From contig CM056744.1 of the NCBI GenBank assembly GCA_029851415.1, positions 70,116,172 to 70,180,171 on the forward strand: DNA of 64,000 nt, read 5' to 3'. The first letter of the stretch is position 1; every line of letters starts with the position of its first letter. Origin of the DNA: Eretmocerus hayati. Lineage: Eukaryota > Arthropoda > Insecta > Hymenoptera > Aphelinidae. Shown here in pieces: positions 1-10,110 of the stretch. The notes below the pieces were generated by a model that did not search any database, was not told the DNA's origin, and was given only the letters and a program-made list of their open reading frames with translations. Position numbers and translations under genes: made by a program.

Positions 1-190
1 TAAAATTGTATGAACTTTCAAAATATGCGATGAAAAACCCCGTTTGAGGCGAACCCGAGGTGCTACATTCAGTTTTTTCCCAGAAAATACGATATTTCAC
101 ATTCAAATTTGCGAAAAATTGAATGTAGCACCTCGGGTTTGCCTCAAACGGGGTTTTTCATCGCATATTTTGAAAGTTCATACAATTTTA
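1..190. repeat. Foldback palindrome, possibly cut by the window edge
   Basis: Bases 1 to about 77 are the reverse complement of about 115-190 with only a few mismatches (outer end TAAAATTGTATGAACTTTC), leaving a ~35-base loop. This is the shape of a small foldback MITE. The left edge coincides with the window start, so the true end and any target duplication cannot be seen. The 63-codon reading frame on the right arm is a by-product of the repeat. Confidence 0.7.
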
Positions 191-998
191 CGTTGAAACC
201 ATGTGGTCCGAATTTTTTTCAGGTCAATTTCGTACTCAAAATTGAGTCCCGAGAAGATCTCGTGACTGTGTCATCTCAGCAGGCACCACGAAGGCGTTAA
301 TGTGCTGAATTTTCATGTGATTTTGATTCGACATGATTAATCCTTGCAGATCGCGTTTCAGTGCATGAATTTCAACTTTGCGGGTAGTCATTTCATAGGA
401 AATTTTGTCAGCTTTCTATTGAAAGTGGTCCCGAAAGTCTACGTTTGTGCGCATGCGCAGGAAATAGCCTTTTTCTGAAACCGAAAAAATCGAATTTTCA
501 AACAATGGCTCATGAGTCACTTGGATCATCCCAAACTCCTCTGAAACCCATTTTTTCGAAAGAACGCAAAATTTCACGTCAAATATATGATTTTAAAGGA
601 ATAAAAAAAATGGCCTTTTGAGAAATCAACATTTTAGTGAAAAACACTCTTTCGCCTCCAGGAGGCCCCCAAATCACAGAGCAAGAATTTCCGACAACGT
701 TTCCGATAGGTTTTTAGATGCCCTTTCGGATGCCGCAACTCGCAAATCCACAGCTACTCAAAAACTCGAAATATTCCCATTTTCGTGAATAAAAGAGCAT
801 CGATTTTTACACGATAAATTTTCGGTCTGTTGACGGATGTGCGTGCAATGGAGAGGAGAAATTTTTTTTGGGCCCCATAGGTGGTCCGAAGTTCCTATTT
901 TTGGCCATAGAATCGAATGAAAAAGGTTAAAAAAGAATCTGAGAGATGACCCCTTTCCCTAGGTCGCTTTGGCGTGGAATTCATCATAGACCAATCTT
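191..998. other. No gene recognised
   Basis: AT-rich sequence with no convincing coding frame. A motif near 548-575 (CGAAAGAACG followed by AAAATTT and ACGTC) recurs in variant form near 59060 and inside the element at 38380-39192, so part of this stretch may be an old dispersed repeat. Confidence 0.4.
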
Positions 999-1445
999 CA
1001 CCAATGCAGATTCTCCGCATTGAAAATGAGATTGCCAATCACTCTCAATACTTACTGCCAGTATTCGGAAGTCGATGTTCTATCTGTATAAATGCTGATT
1101 CCCTTGATAGAATATCACGATTCCAATCTGTGTCAATGCCACAAAAAATCATGGACATGCTATAATAAGGTCCTATCTACTTCAATCGATTCCAACACTG
1201 TTTTTCAGTAATGGAAACATCAATATCTCAATCTGTCTTAATCGACTTCAATACTAACTGGAAGTATTGGAGACCTCATACCCTATTCATCTGAATCGAT
1301 TTGAATGCCGGATATCAGTATTGGATTTTCGAAATCCTATCCGCCTCAATCGATTCCAATACTGTTCCCCAGTATTGAAAACATCGAGATCTCAATCCGC
1401 CTCATTCGACCTCGATACTGACTTTCAATCATTATTACAAATCAA
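999..1445. repeat. Satellite A, degenerate left part
   Basis: Degenerate copies of the satellite that fills 4528-6950, recognised by AATCGATT-type palindromes alternating with short hairpins such as CAGTATTG/CAATACTG. The array is broken by the pogo-like element that starts at 1448. Confidence 0.7.
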
Positions 1446-1447
1446 TA

Positions 1448-2297
1448 CAGGCGTCCCTCGTTCAACGCGGGGGTTACGTTCCGGCAGGTTACCGCGTTGA
1501 GCAAAACCGCGTTGAACAAAGCATTGCTCTTATGGAGAAGTAGGGGATGCGTACCAAGACTCATGATCGACCAACTATGACCGATTTTTTTTGTGAATTT
1601 GGGATCAAATGAGAGTCTTTTCAATGATGAAATCATCGTTAGTGCTGATAAACCATAAAACTTCCCCGGACTTTTTGTTCACTTTCACGAATAGTTCTTA
1701 TTGTTGATTCATTTTACAAAATTTCCGCGCAACTTCTGCAAATCTTACACCTGTTTTCAATAGGTCCAAAATTTTCGATTTTTTTCCAAGTTGATCACTT
1801 TTCGAGACTTTTTAGCAGCGGGAGAACTTTTGCAAGGTGATACTTGTTTTCTTTTTTCAGACATTATGGAAAAGAGATAGATTTTTACTTTGCTAAAAAT
1901 ACAGCCAAGATTCATGTAAACAAAAATTTGAATTTTTTGGTTAGGGATTCAAACAATCAGACGTAGTTGTCTAAGAAAATCAATGACTCGTCATAATCAA
2001 TACAGTCTCGATTCGTTCACCCAAGACAGCATCAAAAAGTAGAATTCCTCATCACTGTTATATGTGTGATTATTCACGAGTTTTAGCACTCAACAGATTC
2101 GATGTAAATTGTTTGTTATTCTTGCGGTCGATTGCATCTTTTTGCTGACGTCATTCGAAGCTTTCTTCAAAAATTTCATTTTCAAAACCGCGTTGTACAA
2201 GTCCCAAACCGCGTTGAACAAAAAAAAGGTGGCAATTCAAAAACCGCGTATAACCAAAACCGCGTTGTCCAAAACCGCGTTGAACGAGGGATGCCTG
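1448..2297. mobile_element. Non-autonomous pogo/Tigger-like element
   Basis: An 850-bp element with inverted ends CAGGCGTCCCTCGTTCAACG (left) and the near-complement ending GAGGGATGCCTG (right), each flanked by TA (1446-1447 and 2298-2299). CAGGC-type ends with TA duplications fit the pogo/Tigger branch of Tc1/mariner (family knowledge). The right end repeats CCGCGTTG about five times and the left end two or three times, a plausible set of transposase-binding sites (inference). No transposase ORF is present. It is inserted in satellite A. Confidence 0.75.
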
Positions 2298-2299
2298 TA

Positions 2300-2997
2300 T
2301 CTCACATATACATCACTCACATGACAGCTGAGGTTTCAATACAATGAAATACTTATTCGAATCATGATCGCATTAACATATCATCGCATTACATAACTAA
2401 GCGCTGTTTGGAGCTTTGGCCACTCACCAGTCTTATATAGGAATGGGAGAGATGGTTCGTTGACTCGATCGATTCGAATACTAACTTTCAGGAATGGGAA
2501 TTTCAATACCTCACGCAACGTCAATCGATCCCAATACTGACTATGACCATTGACGAGTTTATTCATCGTCTTTAATCGATTTAAATGCTGAATATCAGTA
2601 TTGAGGACTTGAAATCCTATATGCTCTAATCGATTTCAGTACTACTCTCCAGTATCAGGAACATCGAGATCTTAATCCACTTCAATCGATCTCGATACTG
2701 ACTGTGAGTATTAGAGCCCTTATATTCTAATAGACTGAATCGATTTCAGTACTGTTTCTCAGTATTGGGTAGATCGCTATCTCAATTCACCTCGATCAGT
2801 CTCGATACTGAAAGTAAGCATTAAAAACATTATATCCTATTTACCTGAATCGAATTGAATGCTACATATCAGTATAGAGGACTTAGAATCCTATCTGCCC
2901 CAATCAATTCCAGTACTGTTTTTCAGTATTGGGAACATTGAGTTCTCAATACGCTCCAATCGATGTCAATACTGCTTTTCAGCATTGCAAACCTCAT
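2300..2997. repeat. Satellite A, middle part
   Basis: Continuation of satellite A between two inserted elements. Bases 2561-2862 are nearly identical to 5680-5981, much closer than neighbouring monomers are to each other. Confidence 0.75.
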
Positions 2998-3001
2998 ATC
3001 A

Positions 3002-4527
3002 CACGGTGAGCTTGAACCAAGTTTTAATCCGACTGAAAGAAACTTCCGCAATTCCAACGGGATCATCAAGTGTGAGTCAAAACAAGTTACCAAAAAAATT
3101 TTCACCGTAAGCCATTGGGCGAATTTCGAATCAGACGACTTTCAAGTCTCTAAGATCGGAAAATGTGGTGAACGAGCTCATAATCATCACGCAACTCATC
3201 ACATTATTTGATAATGTTCGATAACTTTCAGAATACCGTTGTTTTACATCAATCCTTCACGAAAACCTATAAAAAACACCGATGTGAATGCTTAGCTATC
3301 CGGAAGCGGTACTTATGGATTATACGGTGTAAGTCGCAAGATTATCTAAGGAATTCTTCAAAACAGATGAATCATCAAAGTCAACAACGAGGTATCGGCT
3401 CACACAACCACTCATACGGTATCATGTACGACAGGAATCAGAGATCACAAGCTAAACGAGATTCATAAGACCCGTCTCGTTCATGTGTACCTCGGAAGTC
3501 TTGATATCGTGAAGCGATCACGTTTGTTTCTGAAGGGTACGTCGTCCTCCAGTCAAAGATAGTTCAATGTACATAGAGCTGGCTCATTTAGATTTCTTCG
3601 TTATTTTTGATAGAGAATCAGATGCTACTTGCAGAAATATGATTGGCCACACAGCGCAGTCGTGTGATGGAGAATATCCTCAATTTTTTCTCCTAAAGAA
3701 GTGATCGCAGATCATCATCAGGGAATATTCTGACGCCTGTTGGCAGCACATGTATGGGCTTAGAGTATGTTGGAGTCTCGAGTTATAGGTTCATATCGCA
3801 AGAATACGTATTTATCCTAAACCGTATTCAAATGCCAACCTCAACACTCAAGAAGATGAGCCACGTTACACGTAAAGTTTCGTGGTTTTTCGAACTAGAT
3901 GACTTAGCAGTTTTAACTATTCCAGTTTGAGCTCTTCCGCTTACTACAACTTAATCATAAGATTGTGAATGAAGAGTCAGAGTTATTAGTAGGGAGTCCA
4001 TATATGACGATTGGCACCAGTAATCAAAGTACTAAGCGCGGATCACACGAATCACTACGTTTCGCATGTTTGCTCATGAGTATGATATGTGGAAAATTAA
4101 TTAGTTCTGAGTTATTACATGTCTGAGAAAATCAGAAAGTGAATGAAATGATGATCCTCCGCGTATATCTCACTAACTCTCAAAACATCCCTTCTATGAC
4201 GATTTATATCTGAACACCTCCTTTCTGGGCATCTCAGAACTTAACCACGTGTTTGTTCTGTATGTTTTCGTGGGAGAATTGATGGAAAGAGAGTGATCTG
4301 TGAGTAATTGAGCATTATGAGATCGTGTGATGAGTTGCGTGATGATTATGAGCGCGTACACCACATTTTTCGATCGTAGGATCTTAAAAGTCGTCTGATT
4401 CGAAATTCGCTCAACGGCTTACGGTAAAAAAATTTTCGGTGACTTGTTTCAACCCACACTTTATGATCCCGTTGGGATTTCGGGAGTTTCTTTCAGTCGG
4501 ATCAAAACTTGGTTCAAGCTCACCGTG
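3002..4527. mobile_element. 1.5-kb long-TIR element with CACGGTG ends
   Basis: Left 3002-3207 and right 4325-4527 are ~205-bp imperfect inverted repeats with outermost bases CACGGTGAGCTTGAACC. The element is flanked by ATCA on both sides (2998-3001 and 4528-4531). Removing it and one ATCA leaves a normal satellite A monomer (compare CCTCATATGATATTTACC in other monomers), which supports a 4-bp target duplication. CAC-ended TIRs with 4-bp duplications fit the Chapaev branch of CMC. The CACGGTG heptamer also resembles Transib/RAG ends, but those make 5-bp duplications. The 86-codon frame at 3208-3468 resembles nothing I recognise, so the element is probably non-autonomous. Confidence 0.75.
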
Positions 4528-6950
4528 ATCATATTGACCTAAATTGAATTGAGTGCTGAATATCAGTATTGAGGACTTGGAATCCTATCTGCCCCAATTG
4601 ATTCCAGTACTGTATTTCAGTATTGGAAACATCGAGATCTCAGTCTGGTTCAATCGATGTCAATGCTGATTTTCAGCATTGCCGACCTCATATGCTATTT
4701 ACTTGAATCGAAATGGATGCTGAATATCAGTATTGAAGACTTGCAATCCTATCTGCCCCAATCGACTACAGTACTGTCTCTCAGTATTCGAAACATCGAG
4801 ATCTCAATCAGCTTCAATCGATTTCAATACTGATCTTCAGCATTGCAGACCTCGTGAGATATTCACCTGAATCGAAATTCGATGCTGAATATCAGTATTG
4901 ATGAATTGGAATCTTATGTGCCCAAATCGGTTCCAGTACTGTTCCTCAGCATTGGGAACATCGAGACCTCAGTCTGCTTAAATCGATCTCAATACTGATT
5001 TTCAGCATTGGGAACCTTATATCCTAATTACCTGAATCGAATTGAATGCCAAATATCAGTATTGAGGACTTGAAATCCTGTGTGGCCAAATAGATTCTAG
5101 TACTGTTCCTCAGTATTGGGGACATCCAGATCTCAGTCTCCTCAAATCTCAATACTGATTTTCAGCATCGGGAACCTTATATCCTATTCACCTGAATCGA
5201 ATTGAATTGCGAATATCAATAATGAGGGCTTGAAATCCCATCTAGCCAATTGATTCCAGTACTGTTTCTCAGGATTGGAAACATCGAGATCTCAGCCAGC
5301 TTCAATCGATCTCAATACTGATGTTCAGCATTGCAGACCTCATATGCTATTCACCTGAATCGAAATGAATGCTGAACATCAGTATTGAGGACTTGCAACC
5401 CTATCTGCCCCGATCGATTCCGGTACTGTTTTTCAGTATTGAGACCATCGATATCTCAAACAGCTTCAATCAATTTCAACACTGATTTCCAGCAATGGAG
5501 ACCGTATATGATATTTATTTGGATCGAATTGAATGCTGAAGATCAGTATTGAGGACTTGGAATCCTATCTGCCCCAATCGATTCTAGTACTGTATTCCAG
5601 TATTGGGAACATCGGGATCAATACGCTCCGACCATCCTCGATACTGATTTTCAGCAATGCAGACCTCATATGATTTATTATTCATCGTCTTTAATCGATT
5701 TAAATGCTGAATATCAGTATTGAGGACTTGAAACCCTATATGCTCTAATCGATTTCAGTACTACTCTCCAGTATCAGGAACATCGAGATCTTAATCCACT
5801 TCAATCGATCTCGATACTGACTGTGAGTATTAGAGCCCTTATATTCTAATAGATTGAATCGATTTCAGTACTGTTTCTCAGTATTGGGTAGATCGCTATC
5901 TCAATTCACCTCGATCAGTCTCGATACTGAAAGTAAGCATTAAAAACATTATATCCTATTTACCTGAATCGAATTGAATGCCGAATATCAGTATCAAGGA
6001 CTTCGAATCCTATGTGCCCAAATCGATCCCAGTACTGTTCCTCAGTATTGGGAACATCGGGATCAATACGCTCCAATCGTTCTGAATGCTGATTTTCAGC
6101 ATTGCAGACCTTATATGATATTTACCTGAATCGAATTCAATGCTGAATATCAGTATTGAGGGATTGGAATCTTAGGTGCCTAAATCTATTCCAGTACTGT
6201 TCCTCGGTATTGGGAACATCGAGATCTCTATCAGCTCCAATCGATTTCAATACTGATCTTCAGCATTGCAGACCTCATACCATATCTACCTGGATCGAAT
6301 TGAATGCTGAATATCGTTTTCGAGGACTTGGAATCCCATCTGCCTCAATCGATTCCAGTACTGTTCCTCAGTATTGGGAACATCGAGATCTCAGTCTGCT
6401 TCAATTGATGTCAGTACTGATTTTCAGCATTGCGGACCTCATATGCTATTTATCTGAATCAGAATGGATCCTGAATATGAGTATTGAGGTCTTGGAATCC
6501 TGTGTGCCCAAATCGATTCCTGTACTGTTCCTCAGTATTGGGAAAATCGAGATCTCAGTCTGCTCAAATCGATTTCAATACCGATTTTTGGCATTGCAGA
6601 CCTTATATGCTATCAATCTGGATCGATTTGAATGCTGAGTATCAGTATCGAGGACTTGGAATCGTATCTGCCCCAATCGATTCCAGTCCTGTATTTCAGT
6701 GTTGGGTATATCGGGATCAATAGGTTCTAATCGTTCCCAATACTGATTTTCAGCATTGCAGACCTCATATCATATCTACCTGAACCGGAATGAATGCCTA
6801 TTATCAGTATCGGGGACTTGGAATCCTATCTGCCCCAATCGATTTCGGTCCTGTCTTTCCGTATTGGAAACACCGAGATCCCAATCCACTTCAATCGATT
6901 CCAATACCGATTTTCAGCATTGCAGACCTCACAACCCATTCACCCGACCA
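4528..6950. repeat. Satellite A main array (~163-bp monomer)
   Basis: The motif ATATCAGTATTGAGGACTTG, or close variants, recurs near 4560, 4723, 4890, 5054, 5213, 5377, 5540, 5711, 5985, 6146, 6310, 6474, 6640 and 6797, mostly 157-171 bp apart. Each monomer has three ~54-bp subunits, each with an AATCGATT palindrome and a short hairpin (for example AATACTGA-TTT-TCAGCATT). The open frames here (for example 6156-6638) are by-products of the repeat. Confidence 0.85.
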
Positions 6951-7880
6951 ATAGCAAGACTCATCTTCAGGCCGTGCCAACTCTGCCTAGCAGTACTGGA
7001 TTCGATTTCAATATATGGTGTCTAGGAGAGTTCAATACTGATTGTGACTATCGAGACGGATAGGATAACCATGCACCCAGGATTCCAATTCGATTCTGTA
7101 TTATCCATCTCGATTCGTCAATCACGCAATGAGTGATTGGGTCATCATTAAAATCGATTGACGCAGTCAATCCAATGCTGCCTGGCATGATTCAGACCGA
7201 TAGCAAAACTCATCTTCAGGCCGGTCCAATCCTGCTCAGCAGTATTGAATTCGATTCGAATACATGGAATCTAGAGGAGTTCAATACTGATTGTGAGTAT
7301 TGAGAAGGATAGAATAACCATGCATCCAGGATTCCAATTTGATTGTGTAGTATTCATCTCGATTGGTTATCACCAAATTAGTGATTGGTTCATCATTGGA
7401 ATCGATTGACGCAGTCAATTCAATGCTGCCTGGCATGATTCAGACCGTTATTAAAACTCATGTTCAGGTGGTTTCAATTTTGCTCAGCAGTATTGAATCC
7501 GATTCAAATCAATGAAATCTAGAAAAGTTCAATACTGATTGTGAGTATTGAGAAGGATAGAATAACCGTGCACCCACGACCCCAATTCGATTCAGTTGTA
7601 TCCATCTTGATTGGTCAATCACGCAATGAGTAATTGGGTCATCATCAAAATCGATTGATGCAGTTGATTCAATGCTGCCTGGCAGGATCCAGACCGATAG
7701 TGAAACTCATCCTCAGTCCCTACCAATTCTGCTCAGCAGTATTGAATTCGATTCAAATACATGGAATTTAGAGGAGTGCAATACTGATTGTAAGTATTGA
7801 GAAGGATAGAATAACCATGCATCCACGATTTCAATCCGATCCTCTAGTATTTATCTCGATTGGCCAATGACGCAGTGAGT
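6951..7880. repeat. Satellite B (~248-bp monomer, about 4 copies)
   Basis: ACTCATCTTCAGG or a variant starts at 6959, 7208, 7456 and 7705, spaced 249, 248 and 249 bp. The monomer still carries hairpin motifs like those of satellite A (AATACTGATTGTGAGTATTG), so it probably derives from the same ancestor. Confidence 0.8.
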
Positions 7881-8470
7881 ATTGGGGGATGATTGGAATC
7901 GATCCAGGCATGATGACTCGAATCTCGTCATCCATGATTGAGACAGATAGGAATGAGCGAGGCTATCGTGCACCAGTACTGCAGAGAAGTATTGGGTTCG
8001 ATTGAGGAATGTTGAGACATTAGCGTTCAATCGGTCAAATTCAATCCTTTCATTCGGAATCGGTTGGGATAGACAATCAGTATCGTTTTGCAATTTGAAT
8101 GAGTTCCTGAAGCATTGACTTCGATAGAGCAGTAGGAGACAGGATCCATCATTCAATTAGATTGATTTCACTACCGTCCTGGTTCATTAAAACATATTGA
8201 GCCTGCGATGATCGTTCATCTGTCCATCCGGATCTTATCCAATGCTGGATACCAGCATTGGATCATATTTGCTTACGTCAATCCTCATCAACAGTATAGA
8301 ATCCGATTGGCAGTAGTGATCTCAAATCTACAATTCAGGATTTAGCTAGATTAGGTCTATGTTCGATTGATCTGCATTGTAATCCAATACTGCTCTCGCC
8401 GCTTGAATGATGGAACCGATTGAAATGTATTCATTCCGATAGGATTCTATTGGTTTTCAATGCATCCTAA
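7881..8470. repeat. Decayed satellite A/B-related sequence
   Basis: Scattered CAGTATTG, AATCGATT and GATTCGATT motifs persist without clear periodicity, so the array edge looks diverged. The minus frame 7851-8156 crosses the repeat and has no recognisable protein features. Confidence 0.5.
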
Positions 8471-9588
8471 TCGATCTTATGCAGCAGGGAGGCCACCCCG
8501 ACAATCCTGCGGAGAGTTTCACAGCGAATGCGGAGCTGGAACACAAAACGTTCTCCCGCCGCACAATTGTCGGGTTAGTCCGGCATGAATGTTTGCGCGA
8601 GATCACAAACGGTGCGCTGCCATGCCATCTGTGCTCTCCCGCCATACTTCACTACAGAACGATTTCTCCGTGTACCTGCGAACTCTGTGTTGATGCTATG
8701 ATGCCATGCCAATACTTGAGCGCGGGAAAAATATTTTCCAGCTGCCGGATCAATGCTCGTATACTCATAGTTTTACAACGAACATCTAGCTGTTCATGTT
8801 CTTGGATACCTTAAAAACTATGAAAGATATGAAGAATCGGAAATACCTGGGAGATCGAGAAATGCGGAAAATTTGTTATCAAAAAAATGTAATTGAGTGG
8901 ACTTCGCAGTTTCGTGAATGAAATCATATGCCTGTGCAGTCGTTATGAATATTGAGAATATCAGTATGACAAAATCGTGAACAGTGAATATGTTTTGGTG
9001 TTGAAAATGCGTATCTATAAGATGCGAGACGATCGTGAATATCATTATACCACGATTTATGTAATTTGGAGATATGAGGATATCTCTGAAACTTTCATTA
9101 TTGGCTGTCACAGCTCAGCCAAACTAGTTATAGGGCATTTATCCAGGTCTAACCTGTCAAACTATCTTCGTTCGGATGTCCTGAGGGTGGTCAACAAGTT
9201 GGAGCTTGATTGGTGGATGTGGGCAGATACTAGAGTCAATCATATGCAAGGAAACACCCGAGAAACGAGGAATTCACGTGTCACAACGGCAGACTCTTGA
9301 AATTTGGCAGGCTCTCGTAAGCGCAGCGTTTCTGATGAAGTTCTGTAACTTCTCAAATTGATTTCTAATGGTTCAAATTCACGAGTTTTCTGGTGGAGGA
9401 AAGTGTGCCTCACTGTTCTCAGCCATGACACGTAGAGATGTGAGTGTCACAGATTTTTGGGAAAAAATTCTTGACTCGCTTCGTCCAGCTCGTGGAGCGT
9501 AATCTAGAGACACTCCGGAGAATCTCTATCGTATCCTCCATGGAAGAACGAGAGAATTGAGCTGCTCTAGATTTATGTGCTTTGACGG
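8471..9588. other. No gene recognised
   Basis: Open frames occur at 8479-8814 (+, 111 codons, cysteine-rich) and 8977-9300 (+, 107 codons). Neither shows a recognisable domain or convincing splice signals. 8480-8660 is more GC-rich than its surroundings and could be an exon or repeat fragment. Confidence 0.3.
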
Positions 9589-9654
9589 TGTTATGGGCGC
9601 AAGCTACACAGGCACCCGCACTTCAAGTGTATCACATATAAGGACCGCCGCTTG

Positions 9655-9733
9655 GTGCGGCCGGACTAGCTCACTCAACAGCGTGTCAGACTCTTGATCC
9701 AGAAGTCGCCGGATCGTTTCCCGGCGGCCGCAC
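9655..9733 (+). ncRNA. tRNA-Lys-like pol III unit inside the TRIM LTR
   Basis: GTGCGGCC at the start pairs with GGCCGCAC at the end as an 8-bp acceptor-like stem. TAGCTCA close to the 5' side matches the A box, CAGACTCTTGATC resembles the anticodon arm of tRNA-Lys(CUU), and GGATCGTTTCC is a degenerate B box. A run of T follows at once (TTTT here, TTTTT in other copies), as a pol III terminator would. It is not a functional tRNA gene, because the D-arm and anticodon stem are imperfect. Equivalent segments lie at 17646-17724, 18029-18107, 18560-18638, 18942-19020, 19816-19894 and 20198-20276. Confidence 0.65.
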
Positions 9734-9773
9734 TTTTCATTTAGTGCGTGGAAGAGAATAAAATCATAACAAC

Positions 9774-9785
9774 TGGTGTCAGAAG
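9774..9785 (+). promoter_or_regulatory. TRIM primer-binding site (tRNA-Leu type)
   Basis: TGGTGTCAGAAG lies two bases after the end of the 5' LTR. It complements the 3' terminus of insect tRNA-Leu species ending in CTTCTGACA plus CCA (established tRNA knowledge). Confidence 0.7.
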
Positions 9786-10110
9786 TCAGAACGAACCCCG
9801 CTCACAAGTGGACTGCACACTCGGAGGATAATCAACGATGATAATTAGGTGGCGCTACCCACGCGTAGACCTGCTGTACCGACGAGATGGACTCGGTATC
9901 TACATAGACGACAATTAGAAGACAATGACATGAAGTTCAGACAATAAGGACATCGTCGACTCTGCCCAGAGGGTGTATTCCGGGCGCAAGCTACACAGGC
10001 GCCCGCACTCCAAGTGTATCACATGTAAGGACCGCCGCTTGGTGCGGCCGGACTAGCTCAGTCAACAGCGTGTCAGGCTCTTGATCAAGAGGTTGCCTAA
10101 TCATTCTCAG

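Larger units (their letters stand above)
9589..10110 (+). mobile_element. TRIM retrotransposon copy A, tRNA-Lys-like LTR
   Basis: 5' LTR 9589-9771 begins TGTTATGGGCGC and ends ATCATAACA. It is followed by a primer-binding site (TGGTGTCAGAAG, 9774-9785) complementary to the 3' end of insect tRNA-Leu, a 202-bp non-coding interior, and a second LTR from 9974 that decays after about 10095. TGTTA...TAACA ends, a PBS, a purine-rich CAGAGGG before the 3' LTR and no ORF define a terminal-repeat retrotransposon in miniature. The LTR contains a tRNA-Lys(CUU)-like segment (9655-9733; partial copy from 10042) with an A box and a weaker B box. It relies on an autonomous element for mobility (inference). 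Related copies lie at 17582, 18496 and 19752. Confidence 0.8.

Noticed and set aside
4528..7880. CRISPR-like array of regular palindromic repeats
   Set aside because: Units are diverged, the spacers are also repeated, and the context is eukaryotic with no cas genes; this is satellite DNA.
8479..8814. A 111-codon plus-strand gene
   Set aside because: Cysteine-rich but with no recognisable domain, splice signal or repeat support; left as unassigned.
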